Shown: positions 1 to 6,121 of the stretch, in pieces | Layout: each line of letters starts with the position of its first letter | How positions within the stretch are numbered: the stretch's first letter is position 1 | Origin: an uncultured Muribaculaceae bacterium | Lineage (GTDB): Bacteria; Bacteroidota; Bacteroidia; Bacteroidales; Muribaculaceae | Length of the DNA: 19,536 nt | Reading direction: 5' to 3' | NCBI GenBank assembly: GCA_910583795.1 | Contig: CAJTZQ010000070.1 | Location: 1 to 19,536 of the forward strand | Translations under genes and position numbers: made by a program | The notes under the pieces: model-generated | Seen by the model: only the letters and a program-made list of their open reading frames with translations | The model's database searches: none | What the model was told of the DNA's origin: nothing

Positions 1-53
1 GCTCCTACGTCAGTTTAGCAAACTGGTGGTTTCAGCCACTCACCCACCTCTCC
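1..53 (-). tRNA. tRNA-Ser(GCU), partial (3' part outside window)
   Basis: Read on the minus strand, the sequence from 53 down to 1 starts with GGAGAGGTGGG and has a type-II-like D arm. It then gives the anticodon arm CAGT-TTGCTAA-ACTG, whose seven-base loop puts GCT at the anticodon (plus-strand positions 17-19). This reads Ser AGC/AGU codons. The gene runs off the left edge, so the variable arm, T arm and acceptor 3' strand are not visible. A matching promoter lies upstream at 125-155. Confidence 0.9.
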
Positions 54-124
54 AATGGTTTGTTCTGAATTTAAATGCCGGTTAAGACATCTTTTCACTC
101 AAAGGATAGCCCCTTAAGCGACTG

Positions 125-155
125 CAAAGTTAGAAATTTTTTCTTTCTCCTGCAA
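125..155 (-). promoter_or_regulatory. Promoter for tRNA-Ser
   Basis: On the minus strand there is TTG (153-155), a 20-base spacer, then TAACTTTG (125-132). This fits the Bacteroidetes housekeeping promoter (TTTG/TTG and TAnnTTTG, spacing 19-21). Transcription would start near 119, about 65 bases before the mature tRNA. Confidence 0.55.
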
Positions 156-300
156 TAGAATTTTGAAAAATTTTATAATTGCCAATCATTTTTATTAAGT
201 AAAGGTGATTTATGTTTAAAAACATGATATTTAATATTAATTTTGAATAATCACTTAACCACTCTTTTCAAAGTTTTTATTAACTTTGGATTTTGATATC

Positions 301-356
301 ATTCAACCTTCGCAAGCAAAAGTTGAGGGTTTCAAGTGAGCTTGCGAAACTTAAAT
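301..356 (-). repeat. Palindromic intergenic repeat, copy R1
   Basis: On the minus strand this 56-base element is a 23-base left half (ATTTAAGTTTCGCAAG then CTCACTT), the dinucleotide GA, and a 31-base right half beginning AACCCTCAAC and ending GGTTGAAT. The left half recurs at 14425-14447 with one mismatch and the right half at 14554-14584 with two. A shorter copy of the right-half core sits at 9298-9321. It lies between candidate pyrH promoter elements and the pyrH start. Its function is unknown. Confidence 0.7.
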
Positions 357-459
357 GATATTATATTCAATCCTCATATTGAGGATAATGAGGTTGAGTG
401 AGCAAGGTCACTTAAAAATACCTTAAAACATATCTATAACCGCATAAAAACATACAAAA

Positions 460-1164
460 ATGAAATATAACCGCATTCTTCTCAAGCTCTCCGGCGAATC
501 TCTCATGGGGAAACAGGGTTACGGTATCGACACCGACCGTCTAAACTCATACGCACAACAGATACAGCAGGCTGTCAACAGTGGCGTGCAGGTAGGCATA
601 GTGATAGGTGGTGGCAATATCTTCCGCGGTCTTTCCGGTGCATCCAAAGGATTTGACCGTGTGAAAGGTGACCAGATGGGTATGCTTGCCACAGTAATCA
701 ATTCCCTTGCACTCAGTTCCGCCCTCGAGGCTATCGGTCAGCCGGCTAAAGTGCTTACTGCAATTCCTATGTTCCCCATTGGTTATCCCTATTCAAAATG
801 GGAGGCAATCAAGGCAATGAAAGAAGGAACGGTGGCAATCATGAGCTGCGGCACAGGTTCCCCATATTTTACAACTGATACAGGTTCCGCCCTCCGTGCA
901 ATCGAAATCGAGGCAGACGTGATGCTGAAAGGCACCCGTGTGGACGGTGTCTATACAGCTGACCCCGAAAAAGACCCTACCGCAACCAAATTCGATCATA
1001 TCACATACGAGGAAGTGATTGCACGCAACCTCAAAGTGATGGACATAACCGCCACGGCTCTTTGCAAAGAAAACCACATGCCAATCTATGTATTCAACAT
1101 GGACAAAGAGGGCAATCTCGCAAAGATGCTCAACGGTGACAATGTGGGAACGCTGGTGGATTAA
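460..1164 (+). CDS. pyrH: UMP kinase
   Basis: Phosphorylates UMP to UDP with ATP in pyrimidine nucleotide synthesis, in the cytoplasm, usually as a homohexamer. The 234-residue length is normal for the bacterial amino-acid-kinase-fold enzyme. Visible motifs are KLSGES (residues 9-14) at the phosphate-binding N-terminus, GGGNIFRG (50-57), the UMP-binding GTGSPYFTTDT (131-141) and YTADPEKDP (165-173). The ATG at 460 is preceded by an A-rich stretch without a Shine-Dalgarno sequence, as is normal in this phylum. frr follows after 35 bases on the same strand, so the two are probably cotranscribed. The pairing of pyrH with frr is widespread in bacteria. Confidence 0.97.
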   Translation: MKYNRILLKLSGESLMGKQGYGIDTDRLNSYAQQIQQAVNSGVQVGIVIGGGNIFRGLSGASKGFDRVKGDQMGMLATVINSLALSSALEAIGQPAKVLTAIPMFPIGYPYSKWEAIKAMKEGTVAIMSCGTGSPYFTTDTGSALRAIEIEADVMLKGTRVDGVYTADPEKDPTATKFDHITYEEVIARNLKVMDITATALCKENHMPIYVFNMDKEGNLAKMLNGDNVGTLVD

Positions 1165-1199
1165 TTGATAATTAGGATTATAATTTAAAACTATATATT

Positions 1200-1757
1200 A
1201 TGGAAGTTAAGGAATATCTCGACAACGCGAAAGATAACATGGAACTCGCCGTGGAATATCTTGACGACACTCTTTCGCATATCCGTGCCGGCAAAGCATC
1301 CGCACGTCTGCTTGACGGAATCCGTGTGGACTATTATGGCTCACAGGCACCCATCTCTAACGTTGCAAATATTTCTGTGCCTGATGCACGTACAATCGCC
1401 ATCACTCCCTGGGAAAAGGCAATGTTCAAAGAGATTGAAAAAGCTATTATCAACTCTGAGCTCGGTATCACACCGGAAAACAACGGTGAAGTGATCAGAC
1501 TCTCTATCCCCCCTCTGACAGAAGATCGCCGTAAGCAGCTTGTAAAGCAAAGCAAGGCTGAAGCAGAAACTGCCAAGGTCTCCATCCGTAATGCCCGCCG
1601 CGAGGCAATCGAAGGACTTAAGAAAGAAATCAAGAAGGGTCTTAGCGAAGATGCAGAAAAAGACGCCGAGAACGATGTTCAGAAGCTCCACGACAAATAT
1701 ATGAAGAAAATCGACGAGATCTTCGCAGCAAAAGAAAAGGAGATCCTAACTGTATAA
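1200..1757 (+). CDS. frr: Ribosome recycling factor
   Basis: Together with EF-G it splits the post-termination ribosome so that subunits can be reused. The protein is 185 residues, the usual length. The N-terminus (MEVKEYLDNAKDNM) and the segment with HIRAGKASARLLDGIRVDYYG (about 27-47) carry the typical RAGKA...L...VDYYG signature. The basic, helix-rich C-terminal half (RKQLVKQSKAEAETAKVSIR) is the three-helix-bundle part. It lies 35 bases downstream of pyrH. A strong terminator follows at 1856-1903, so pyrH-frr is likely one unit. Right after the stop there is a 15-base direct repeat (1756-1770 and 1777-1791). Confidence 0.97.
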   Translation: MEVKEYLDNAKDNMELAVEYLDDTLSHIRAGKASARLLDGIRVDYYGSQAPISNVANISVPDARTIAITPWEKAMFKEIEKAIINSELGITPENNGEVIRLSIPPLTEDRRKQLVKQSKAEAETAKVSIRNARREAIEGLKKEIKKGLSEDAEKDAENDVQKLHDKYMKKIDEIFAAKEKEILTV

Positions 1758-1791
1758 TTAGCAATTAGTAATTGGTAATTAGCAATTGGTA
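1756..1791. repeat. Short direct repeat at the frr stop codon
   Basis: AATTAGCAATTAGTA (1756-1770) is repeated as AATTAGCAATTGGTA (1777-1791) with one mismatch, with a related ATTGGT in between. It starts within the frr stop codon. It looks like a slippage-type minisatellite, similar in style to the repeats at 3474-3537 and 4981-5043. Confidence 0.6.
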
Positions 1792-1855
1792 GCCATCTCC
1801 TATTTTTTTGATCTTTTTCAAATTTAATGGATATTGTGAAATTTTGATATTTTTG

Positions 1856-1903
1856 ATAGGCGTCTTTTTTCTTGTGAAGAATGACGCCTATTTAATTTTT
1901 TAC
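1856..1903 (+). terminator. Rho-independent terminator after frr
   Basis: ATAGGCGTC (1856-1864) pairs perfectly with GACGCCTAT (1883-1891). Inside the loop TTCTT and AAGAA can extend the stem. A T-rich tract (TTTAATTTTTTAC) follows. It separates pyrH-frr from the glycosyltransferase gene. Confidence 0.8.
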
Positions 1904-1936
1904 TTAAAAATTCGCGCATCTTAAATTTATTATATT

Positions 1937-2914
1937 GTGGTTTCTGTCATCATACCCGTTTATAATGCTGAAAAATATCTTGCGCAAGCGATAGACAGCG
2001 TGCTTTCCCAGACTTATACAGACTGGGAGCTGATACTTGTGGATGACGGGTCAACCGATTCTTCCGGAAATATATGTGATGAAGCATGTTCCAAAGATTC
2101 AAGGATTACAGTATATCATATAAGTAATGGAGGTCTTTCATGTGCCAGAAATTTAGGTCTGGATAATGCCGCCGGCGATTTTATATTTTTTTTAGATGCA
2201 GACGACATTCTTCCCTCCATAGCTATCGAGACCTTCTTACTTTTTTCAAAAGAATGTGATATCGTCTCCTCCCCTTTAAAGCACTTTAAAGATTCTAAAA
2301 TACCTCCGGATAAATGTGTAGCCTCTTCTCTTAGAAATTATACACTTTCTTCTATTGAAGCTCTCGAAAATATACTTTATCAGAAAAATATTGACAATTC
2401 TGCATGTGGGAAACTTTTTTCTTCCAATATATGGAAAGGGATGTGTTTCCGTGTAGGCACCGGTTATGAAGACCTTGATATAATCTCGTCTTTATTTTTA
2501 AAAGCAAATAGAGTTGCAATACTTGAAACACCCCTCTACTATTACAGGCAACATCCGGAAAGCTATGTGCACACATTCTCACTAAGAAGGGCAGACGTTT
2601 TAGACGTGACGCAAAGGCTTACAGATTATATAGCCTATAGATGTCCTCAATTATTGCCTGCGGCACGATCACGTCAGCTAAGCGCCAATTTCAACATTCT
2701 CGGACTTATTGCAGCAAATAGAAAATTTATTATAGGAGAAGATAGAGGCAAAGCTGATAAAATAGCCGACAGCTGTTGGAATAAAATAAAGGAGTTGCGC
2801 GGAGAATCGTTGCGCAACCCCTCTGTAAGGTTAAAAAATAAAATAGGTATTATTCTATCTTATATAGGTGGCAGACCATTTTTCCAGACTGTCTCCAAAC
2901 ACTTCTACAAATAA
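1937..2914 (+). CDS. Family 2 glycosyltransferase (GT-A fold)
   Basis: Likely transfers a sugar from a nucleotide-sugar donor onto a surface glycan or lipid carrier at the inner face of the membrane; donor and acceptor cannot be read from the sequence. It has 325 residues. The N-terminal GT-A core shows SVIIPVYN (3-10), DDGSTDSS (36-43), NGGLSCARNLGL (64-75) and the metal-binding FLDADD (85-90). Further on are GYEDLD (176-181, candidate general-base region) and YYRQHPESY (202-210), typical of EpsJ/WcaA-like enzymes. The start is a GTG at 1937: an in-frame stop lies at 1922 and no ATG precedes the catalytic core. Base use is visibly AT-richer than the flanking core genes and no partner glycan genes adjoin it, so recent acquisition is possible. 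Confidence 0.9.
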   Translation: MVSVIIPVYNAEKYLAQAIDSVLSQTYTDWELILVDDGSTDSSGNICDEACSKDSRITVYHISNGGLSCARNLGLDNAAGDFIFFLDADDILPSIAIETFLLFSKECDIVSSPLKHFKDSKIPPDKCVASSLRNYTLSSIEALENILYQKNIDNSACGKLFSSNIWKGMCFRVGTGYEDLDIISSLFLKANRVAILETPLYYYRQHPESYVHTFSLRRADVLDVTQRLTDYIAYRCPQLLPAARSRQLSANFNILGLIAANRKFIIGEDRGKADKIADSCWNKIKELRGESLRNPSVRLKNKIGIILSYIGGRPFFQTVSKHFYK

Positions 2915-2929
2915 AATATTCACTTACAA

Positions 2930-3463
2930 TTATAGCCAACCGCTTACAAATTGCCATAATGCAATTCCTGCGCTCACTGAAACGTTGAGGGAATGCTTGA
3001 CTCCAGCCTGTGGTATCTCAAGGACAATATCGGCTATATCAACGATACGCTGATCCACACCATTCACCTCGTTACCTACCACAAGAAGATATTTATTATC
3101 ATCCGTGGGAGAAAACTCTTGTAGCGGCACACTATTGTGGGTTTGCTCAAGCACACAAATTTTCCAGCCCTCTTCATGCAATCTCATCACCTCAGCGAAT
3201 GACTCTTCCACATGCCGCCATTCCACGCTTTCTTCCGCGCCCAGAGCCGTCTTGGATATTTCAGGATGAGGAGGACATCCGGAAATACCCGCCAATATCA
3301 CCTCTCTTATAAGAAAAGCGTCTGCTGTACGGAAAATAGCCCCTACATTATACATTGACCTGACATTGTCGAGCAACACACACAACGGAAGCTTTTCCCT
3401 CTCCTTATATTGCCTGAGGCTACAATTGGTAAGTTCAAATATATTCTTCTTAGCTCTGTCCAT
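2930..3463 (-). CDS. SpoU/TrmH-family RNA 2'-O-methyltransferase
   Basis: Predicted SAM-dependent 2'-O-ribose methyltransferase acting on tRNA or rRNA. It has 177 residues, about the size of a minimal SPOUT enzyme with a short N-terminal extension. The three SPOUT motifs are clear: motif 1 NVGAIFRTAD (39-48, with catalytic Arg45), motif 2 VVGNEVNGV (128-136) and the knot-forming motif 3 IPQAG...HSLNVSVSAGIALW (150-170). The exact nucleotide modified cannot be told from sequence. It converges with the glycosyltransferase gene with only 15 bases between stops and no visible terminator. Upstream lies nadA on the same strand, separated by 73 bases that form a hairpin. Confidence 0.9.
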   Translation of the reverse strand: MDRAKKNIFELTNCSLRQYKEREKLPLCVLLDNVRSMYNVGAIFRTADAFLIREVILAGISGCPPHPEISKTALGAEESVEWRHVEESFAEVMRLHEEGWKICVLEQTHNSVPLQEFSPTDDNKYLLVVGNEVNGVDQRIVDIADIVLEIPQAGVKHSLNVSVSAGIALWQFVSGWL

Positions 3464-3473
3464 TTCGGGAGTT

Positions 3474-3537
3474 TTATGTTTTATGTTTTATGTTTTAAGT
3501 TGCGAGTTCTTACAACTTACAACATACAACTTAAAAC
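3474..3537 (-). repeat. Hairpin and tandem ATAAAAC repeat after nadA
   Basis: GTTTTAAGTTG (3492-3502) pairs perfectly with CAACTTAAAAC (3527-3537), the last base touching the nadA stop codon. On the plus strand GTTTTAT units repeat at 3474-3491. This could act as a weak terminator or stabiliser for nadA mRNA, but on the minus strand it is followed by A-rich rather than T-rich sequence, so I treat it as a repeat. Confidence 0.55.
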
Positions 3538-4490
3538 TATAACGACATTTCAAGCATACGTTTGATAGGACGGAGTGCCTTTTCGGCTATCTCAGGATCT
3601 ACATTCACTTCAGGCTTGCCGTCGCGTAATGCCTCATATACCTTTTTAAGAGTGTTCAGCTTCATGAAATCGCATTCGTTGCACTGGCACTCCGCATCTT
3701 CTGCAGGAGCGGCGAGGAATGTCTTTTCCGGGCATTTGTTACGCATCTCAAAGAGTATGCCGCTTTCCGTAACCACTATATACTCGGGAGCATCGTCTTT
3801 AGTAGCGAAATCAAGAAGGACAGCCGTAGAACCTACCTTGTCGGCTATCAGTTGCAAGGGACGGCGACATTCGGGATGAACAAGCACCTTTGCCAATGGA
3901 TGCTGTTTCTTCATCTCTGCTATCTTTTCGAGAGAGAAACGGTCATGGACATGGCATGCACCGTTCCACAATAGCATGTTTCGACCCGTCACACTATTTA
4001 TATATTCACCCAGGTTACGGTCAGGGCCGAATATGATTTTTTCATCTTCCGGAAGCTGCTCCACAATCTTGCGGGCATTCCCGGATGTGACAACAATATC
4101 GGTATGCGCCTTGACAGCAGCCGAAGTGTTGACGTAGCTTATTACAGTATGGTCAGGATGCTCACTCACGAATTTTTCGAACTCCACAGGATCACAGCTG
4201 TCGGCGAGCGAACATCCGGCGGCAGTGTCAGGAATGAGAACAATCTTGTCGGGACATAAAATTTTGGCTGTCTCACCCATAAAATTCACTCCGCACATCA
4301 CAATCACATCCGCGTCGGTCTTGGCAGCCTGTTGAGCCAAAGCAAGGGAATCGCCTATGAAATCGGCAATCTCCTGAATTTCGTCGCGCTGATAATAGTG
4401 TGCCATGATAAGAGCGTTTTTCTCTTTTTTAAGGCGTGCGATCTCCTCTCTGATGTTGTCAGCGGAAGATGCGTTGGGAGTTGCGTTCAT
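3537..4490 (-). CDS. nadA: Quinolinate synthase
   Basis: Condenses iminoaspartate with dihydroxyacetone phosphate to give quinolinate in de novo NAD synthesis. The protein has 317 residues. Conserved segments include HYYQRDEIQEIADFIGDSLA (31-50), CGVNFMGETAKILCP (66-80), the AAGCSLADSC segment (90-99), HPECRRP (205-211) and CQCNEC (268-273). By spacing to characterised enzymes, the three cysteine ligands of the [4Fe-4S] cluster should be Cys93, Cys178 (GACHVHDRF) and Cys273. The ATG at 4490 (MNATPNAS) gives a short N-terminal extension. nadB and nadC are not in this window. The upstream region is the unusual box-rich intergenic stretch. Confidence 0.96.
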   Translation of the reverse strand: MNATPNASSADNIREEIARLKKEKNALIMAHYYQRDEIQEIADFIGDSLALAQQAAKTDADVIVMCGVNFMGETAKILCPDKIVLIPDTAAGCSLADSCDPVEFEKFVSEHPDHTVISYVNTSAAVKAHTDIVVTSGNARKIVEQLPEDEKIIFGPDRNLGEYINSVTGRNMLLWNGACHVHDRFSLEKIAEMKKQHPLAKVLVHPECRRPLQLIADKVGSTAVLLDFATKDDAPEYIVVTESGILFEMRNKCPEKTFLAAPAEDAECQCNECDFMKLNTLKKVYEALRDGKPEVNVDPEIAEKALRPIKRMLEMSL

Positions 4491-4633
4491 CTTAGTTTAT
4501 TATTTAATAAAAAATTTAAATCATTATAAAAAATAAACAACAACAATAAAGACTGTCAATAACCGCAAATAAGTTTTATGCCTAAAATTTGGAAATATGA
4601 GTTATTGAATTTTAAAATGCCGTTATTGTCATA

Positions 4634-4948
4634 TTATCTACAGGCGGTTTTATTGTAAATCAGAATTATGCTGACTTTATTTACACGCTGTAGATAACTG
4701 CAAAGTTAATAAATTTCTGCGTGATGAGGAGTAGAAAACTGTAGAAAACCCCGGTTTTTGCTGTAGAAATCGCAGCAGACAACTATCAATAAAAATGGTT
4801 GCGAGTAAATAATATCATATAAATATCTATGTCTCAGAGAATATTTGTAATTTGCAACAGAAATGGCTATAAGTTTTAAATCACTTTTCATCGTCATTTC
4901 TACGGCTTTCCTTCAGCTTTTTTACCACTTTTCTACAAGTTATCTACA
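4634..4948. promoter_or_regulatory. Cluster of TTATCTACA/TTTTCTACA boxes (DnaA-box-like)
   Basis: Five exact matches to TT(A/T)TCTACA occur in 315 bases: 4634-4642 (+), 4689-4697 (-), 4740-4748 (-), 4929-4937 (+) and 4940-4948 (+). Three more differ at one position: 4730-4738 (-), 4762-4770 (-) and 4896-4904 (+). The motif differs from the classical DnaA box TT(A/T)TCCACA at a single base. An AT-rich tract lies just to the left (4494-4553), like a duplex-unwinding element. The array could be a replication origin or the operator cluster of a DNA-binding protein. The sequence alone does not decide, and flanking gene orientation does not clearly support an origin. Confidence 0.45.
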
Positions 4949-4980
4949 GGTATGAGATGGGGGTTTATAGTTTAGGGTTT

Positions 4981-5043
4981 ATGGTTTAAGAATAATTTGA
5001 GACTAATGAATCCTTATGGTTTAAGAATAGTTGGAGCTAATGA
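4981..5043. repeat. Imperfect 28-29-base direct repeat
   Basis: ATGGTTTAAGAATAATTTGA plus GACTAATGA (4981-5009) recurs as ATGGTTTAAGAATAGTTGGA plus GCTAATGA (5016-5043), unit spacing 35 bases. It directly follows the box cluster and overlaps the end of the remnant frame on the minus strand. Confidence 0.6.
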
Positions 5044-5341
5044 CAAAAATGAAAGCGGGAGCAGCAGACGCCACGTCCGCTTGCTCCCGCAACATCAAGG
5101 TTACGAAAAGGTGATTTCCTTTTAGATTGATGCCATCCCTTGAATTGGCATTCTTAGTTTTGATTTTATAAGCACAAAAAATATATCCTTTCCACTTTAT
5201 GAATCTACCTGCAAATTCCTCTTCGTTGATTAATGTAAAAAAGAAAGAGGTGTATTCCGATCCTTTTAGTGGATGTTTGATATAATAACCATTAAAAAAA
5301 TATGGAGGTTCACTGCCGGTATAAATTTTAACTTTTGGTAT
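5021..5341 (-). pseudogene. Remnant open frame without start codon
   Basis: Reading the minus strand from 5341 to the TAA at 5023-5021 gives 106 codons without interruption. The translation looks protein-like in its first two thirds, including YFFNGYYIKHPLKGSEYTSF and INEEEFAGRFIKWKGYIF. There is no ATG, GTG or TTG near the beginning. The frame is closed upstream by a TAA (5344-5342) whose first base is the edge of the foldback element. The last ~22 codons run through the GC-rich hairpin and may be read-through rather than original protein. I do not recognise the family. It is best explained as the 3' part of a gene whose 5' end was lost where the foldback element now lies; a chance open frame cannot be excluded. 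Confidence 0.4.
5055..5090. repeat. GC-rich hairpin
   Basis: GCGGGAGCA (5055-5063) pairs perfectly with TGCTCCCGC (5082-5090). The interior GCAGACG...CGTCCGC can continue the stem with one mismatch. It stands out against very AT-rich surroundings. No T-tract follows on either strand, so it is not a standard intrinsic terminator. It could be a REP-like element or a structured RNA. Confidence 0.55.
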
Positions 5342-5343
5342 TT

Positions 5344-5507
5344 AGAGTATGTTTCCTTTTAACATTAGGAAGTCTTTAGAAGTCTTTTTGGTCTGTTTTA
5401 AGCCTTCATTCAGTCGTTATGGAACCCCATAACTCCTTCACTCAGTCTCAAAACAACCTCAAAAACTCTTTCTAAATATTAACTTATGCCAAAAGTAAAC
5501 ATACTCT
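5344..5507. mobile_element. Foldback / MITE-like element, 164 bp
   Basis: The ends are inverted copies: AGAGTATGTTT (5344-5354) and AAACATACTCT (5497-5507), with similarity continuing imperfectly inward (CTTTT, TTTAGAA, TGTTTT, GTTATGG against their complements). The centre is GTTATGG-AACC-CCATAAC (5416-5433), within one base of the geometric midpoint. It encodes nothing. No clear target-site duplication is visible. Size and symmetry fit a non-autonomous MITE or palindromic unit, but one copy alone cannot prove mobility. Confidence 0.5.
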
Positions 5508-5515
5508 TATCTTGG

Positions 5516-5551
5516 TTAAAAAGAAAAAGCGACATCATATGATGCCGCTTT
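5516..5551 (-). terminator. Terminator of the 2-oxoacid oxidoreductase operon
   Basis: On the minus strand AAAGCGGCATCAT pairs with ATGATGTCGCTTT (one G/T pair) and is followed by TTTTTCTTTTT. It lies 22 bases after the stop codon of the gamma subunit gene at 5574, so it ends the four-gene operon. Confidence 0.85.
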
Positions 5552-5573
5552 ATTAGGAAGGGATGTGCAGGTG

Positions 5574-6110
5574 TTATAACAAAGTCCTGCCTTTTTCGAT
5601 TGCCTGCTGATTGAGGGGGATAAGGGCGTGGTGGCGTTCCGGAAGCGATTTCTTCAGACCTTTGATAACGTTCTCCATCGGCAGTTTATAAGGCATCGCC
5701 TCAAGAAGTGCACCCATTACCACCATATTATAAGCTTTTGGATGACCTATCTCAAGGGTGGCTTCCATAGCTTTTATAGGGAAAATATTGATATCGTCGC
5801 GTGAGGGAAGTTTGTGTATGCCACTTGTATCAAAAATAAGTATACCACCTTTTTTCACACGTGGAGAAAACTTGTCGAGACTCTGCTGATTGAGAGCCAC
5901 GACAATGTCGTAGGTGTCCAGCACGGGAGAAGAAATGCGTTCGTCGGAAAGAATCACGGTTACGTTTGCCGTGCCTCCTCTTTGTTCCGGTCCATAAGAA
6001 GGCATCCAGGTCACTTCCTTATCGTCCATAAGTCCGGAATAGGCAAGGATTTTCCCCATTGAAAGAACACCTTGTCCGCCAAATCCCGCTATAATAATCT
6101 CTTCTTTCAT
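5574..6110 (-). CDS. 2-oxoacid:ferredoxin oxidoreductase, gamma subunit
   Basis: Third catalytic subunit of a four-subunit 2-oxoglutarate or branched-chain 2-oxoacid:ferredoxin oxidoreductase (KorC/VorA-type nomenclature varies). The gamma subunit shapes the CoA/active-site region. The 178 residues match a stand-alone gamma domain. Motifs: GFGGQGV (9-15) near the N-terminus, and PSYGPEQRGGTANVTVILSD about residues 37-56, the most conserved part of the family. It is the last gene of the operon, 11 bases after the beta gene, and is followed by a strong terminator. The preferred 2-oxoacid cannot be read from sequence. Confidence 0.92.
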   Translation of the reverse strand: MKEEIIIAGFGGQGVLSMGKILAYSGLMDDKEVTWMPSYGPEQRGGTANVTVILSDERISSPVLDTYDIVVALNQQSLDKFSPRVKKGGILIFDTSGIHKLPSRDDINIFPIKAMEATLEIGHPKAYNMVVMGALLEAMPYKLPMENVIKGLKKSLPERHHALIPLNQQAIEKGRTLL

Positions 6111-6121
6111 TTCTTAAAAAA

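Larger units (their letters stand above)
54..459. other. Intergenic region between tRNA-Ser and pyrH
   Basis: This AT-rich spacer of 406 bases separates two divergent units, and no protein-like frame is seen. It holds the tRNA-Ser promoter (125-155) and a good -7-like TAACTTTG on the plus strand at 281-288, but with no convincing -33 partner. Another weak TAATTTTG lies at 238-245. It also carries a palindromic repeat (301-356) and a small ATCCTCA/TGAGGAT hairpin (about 370-386). The pyrH promoter is probably here, possibly at 281-288. That would place the repeat in a long 5' leader. Confidence 0.5.
4491..5573. other. 1.1-kb gene-free region upstream of nadA
   Basis: No intact gene is recognisable here. 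From left to right it holds: a very AT-rich 60-base tract (4494-4553); a cluster of TTATCTACA/TTTTCTACA boxes (4634-4948); T/G-rich direct repeats (4981-5043); a GC-rich hairpin (5055-5090) inside an open frame that lacks a start codon (5021-5341, minus); a 164-bp foldback element (5344-5507); and the terminator of the oxidoreductase operon (5516-5551). Confidence 0.7.

Noticed and set aside
281..288. TAACTTTG as a definite pyrH promoter
   Set aside because: The -7 element is perfect but no TTG/TTTG lies 19-21 bases upstream, so it is mentioned only within the intergenic description.
4701..4708. TAACTTTG on the minus strand as nadA promoter
   Set aside because: No -33 partner at the right distance and it would leave a leader of more than 200 bases; too weak to list.
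4706..4897. Open frame of 63 codons on the minus strand within the box cluster
   Set aside because: It lies across the repeated box motifs, has no recognisable domain, and its composition follows the AT-rich DNA; a chance frame is more likely.
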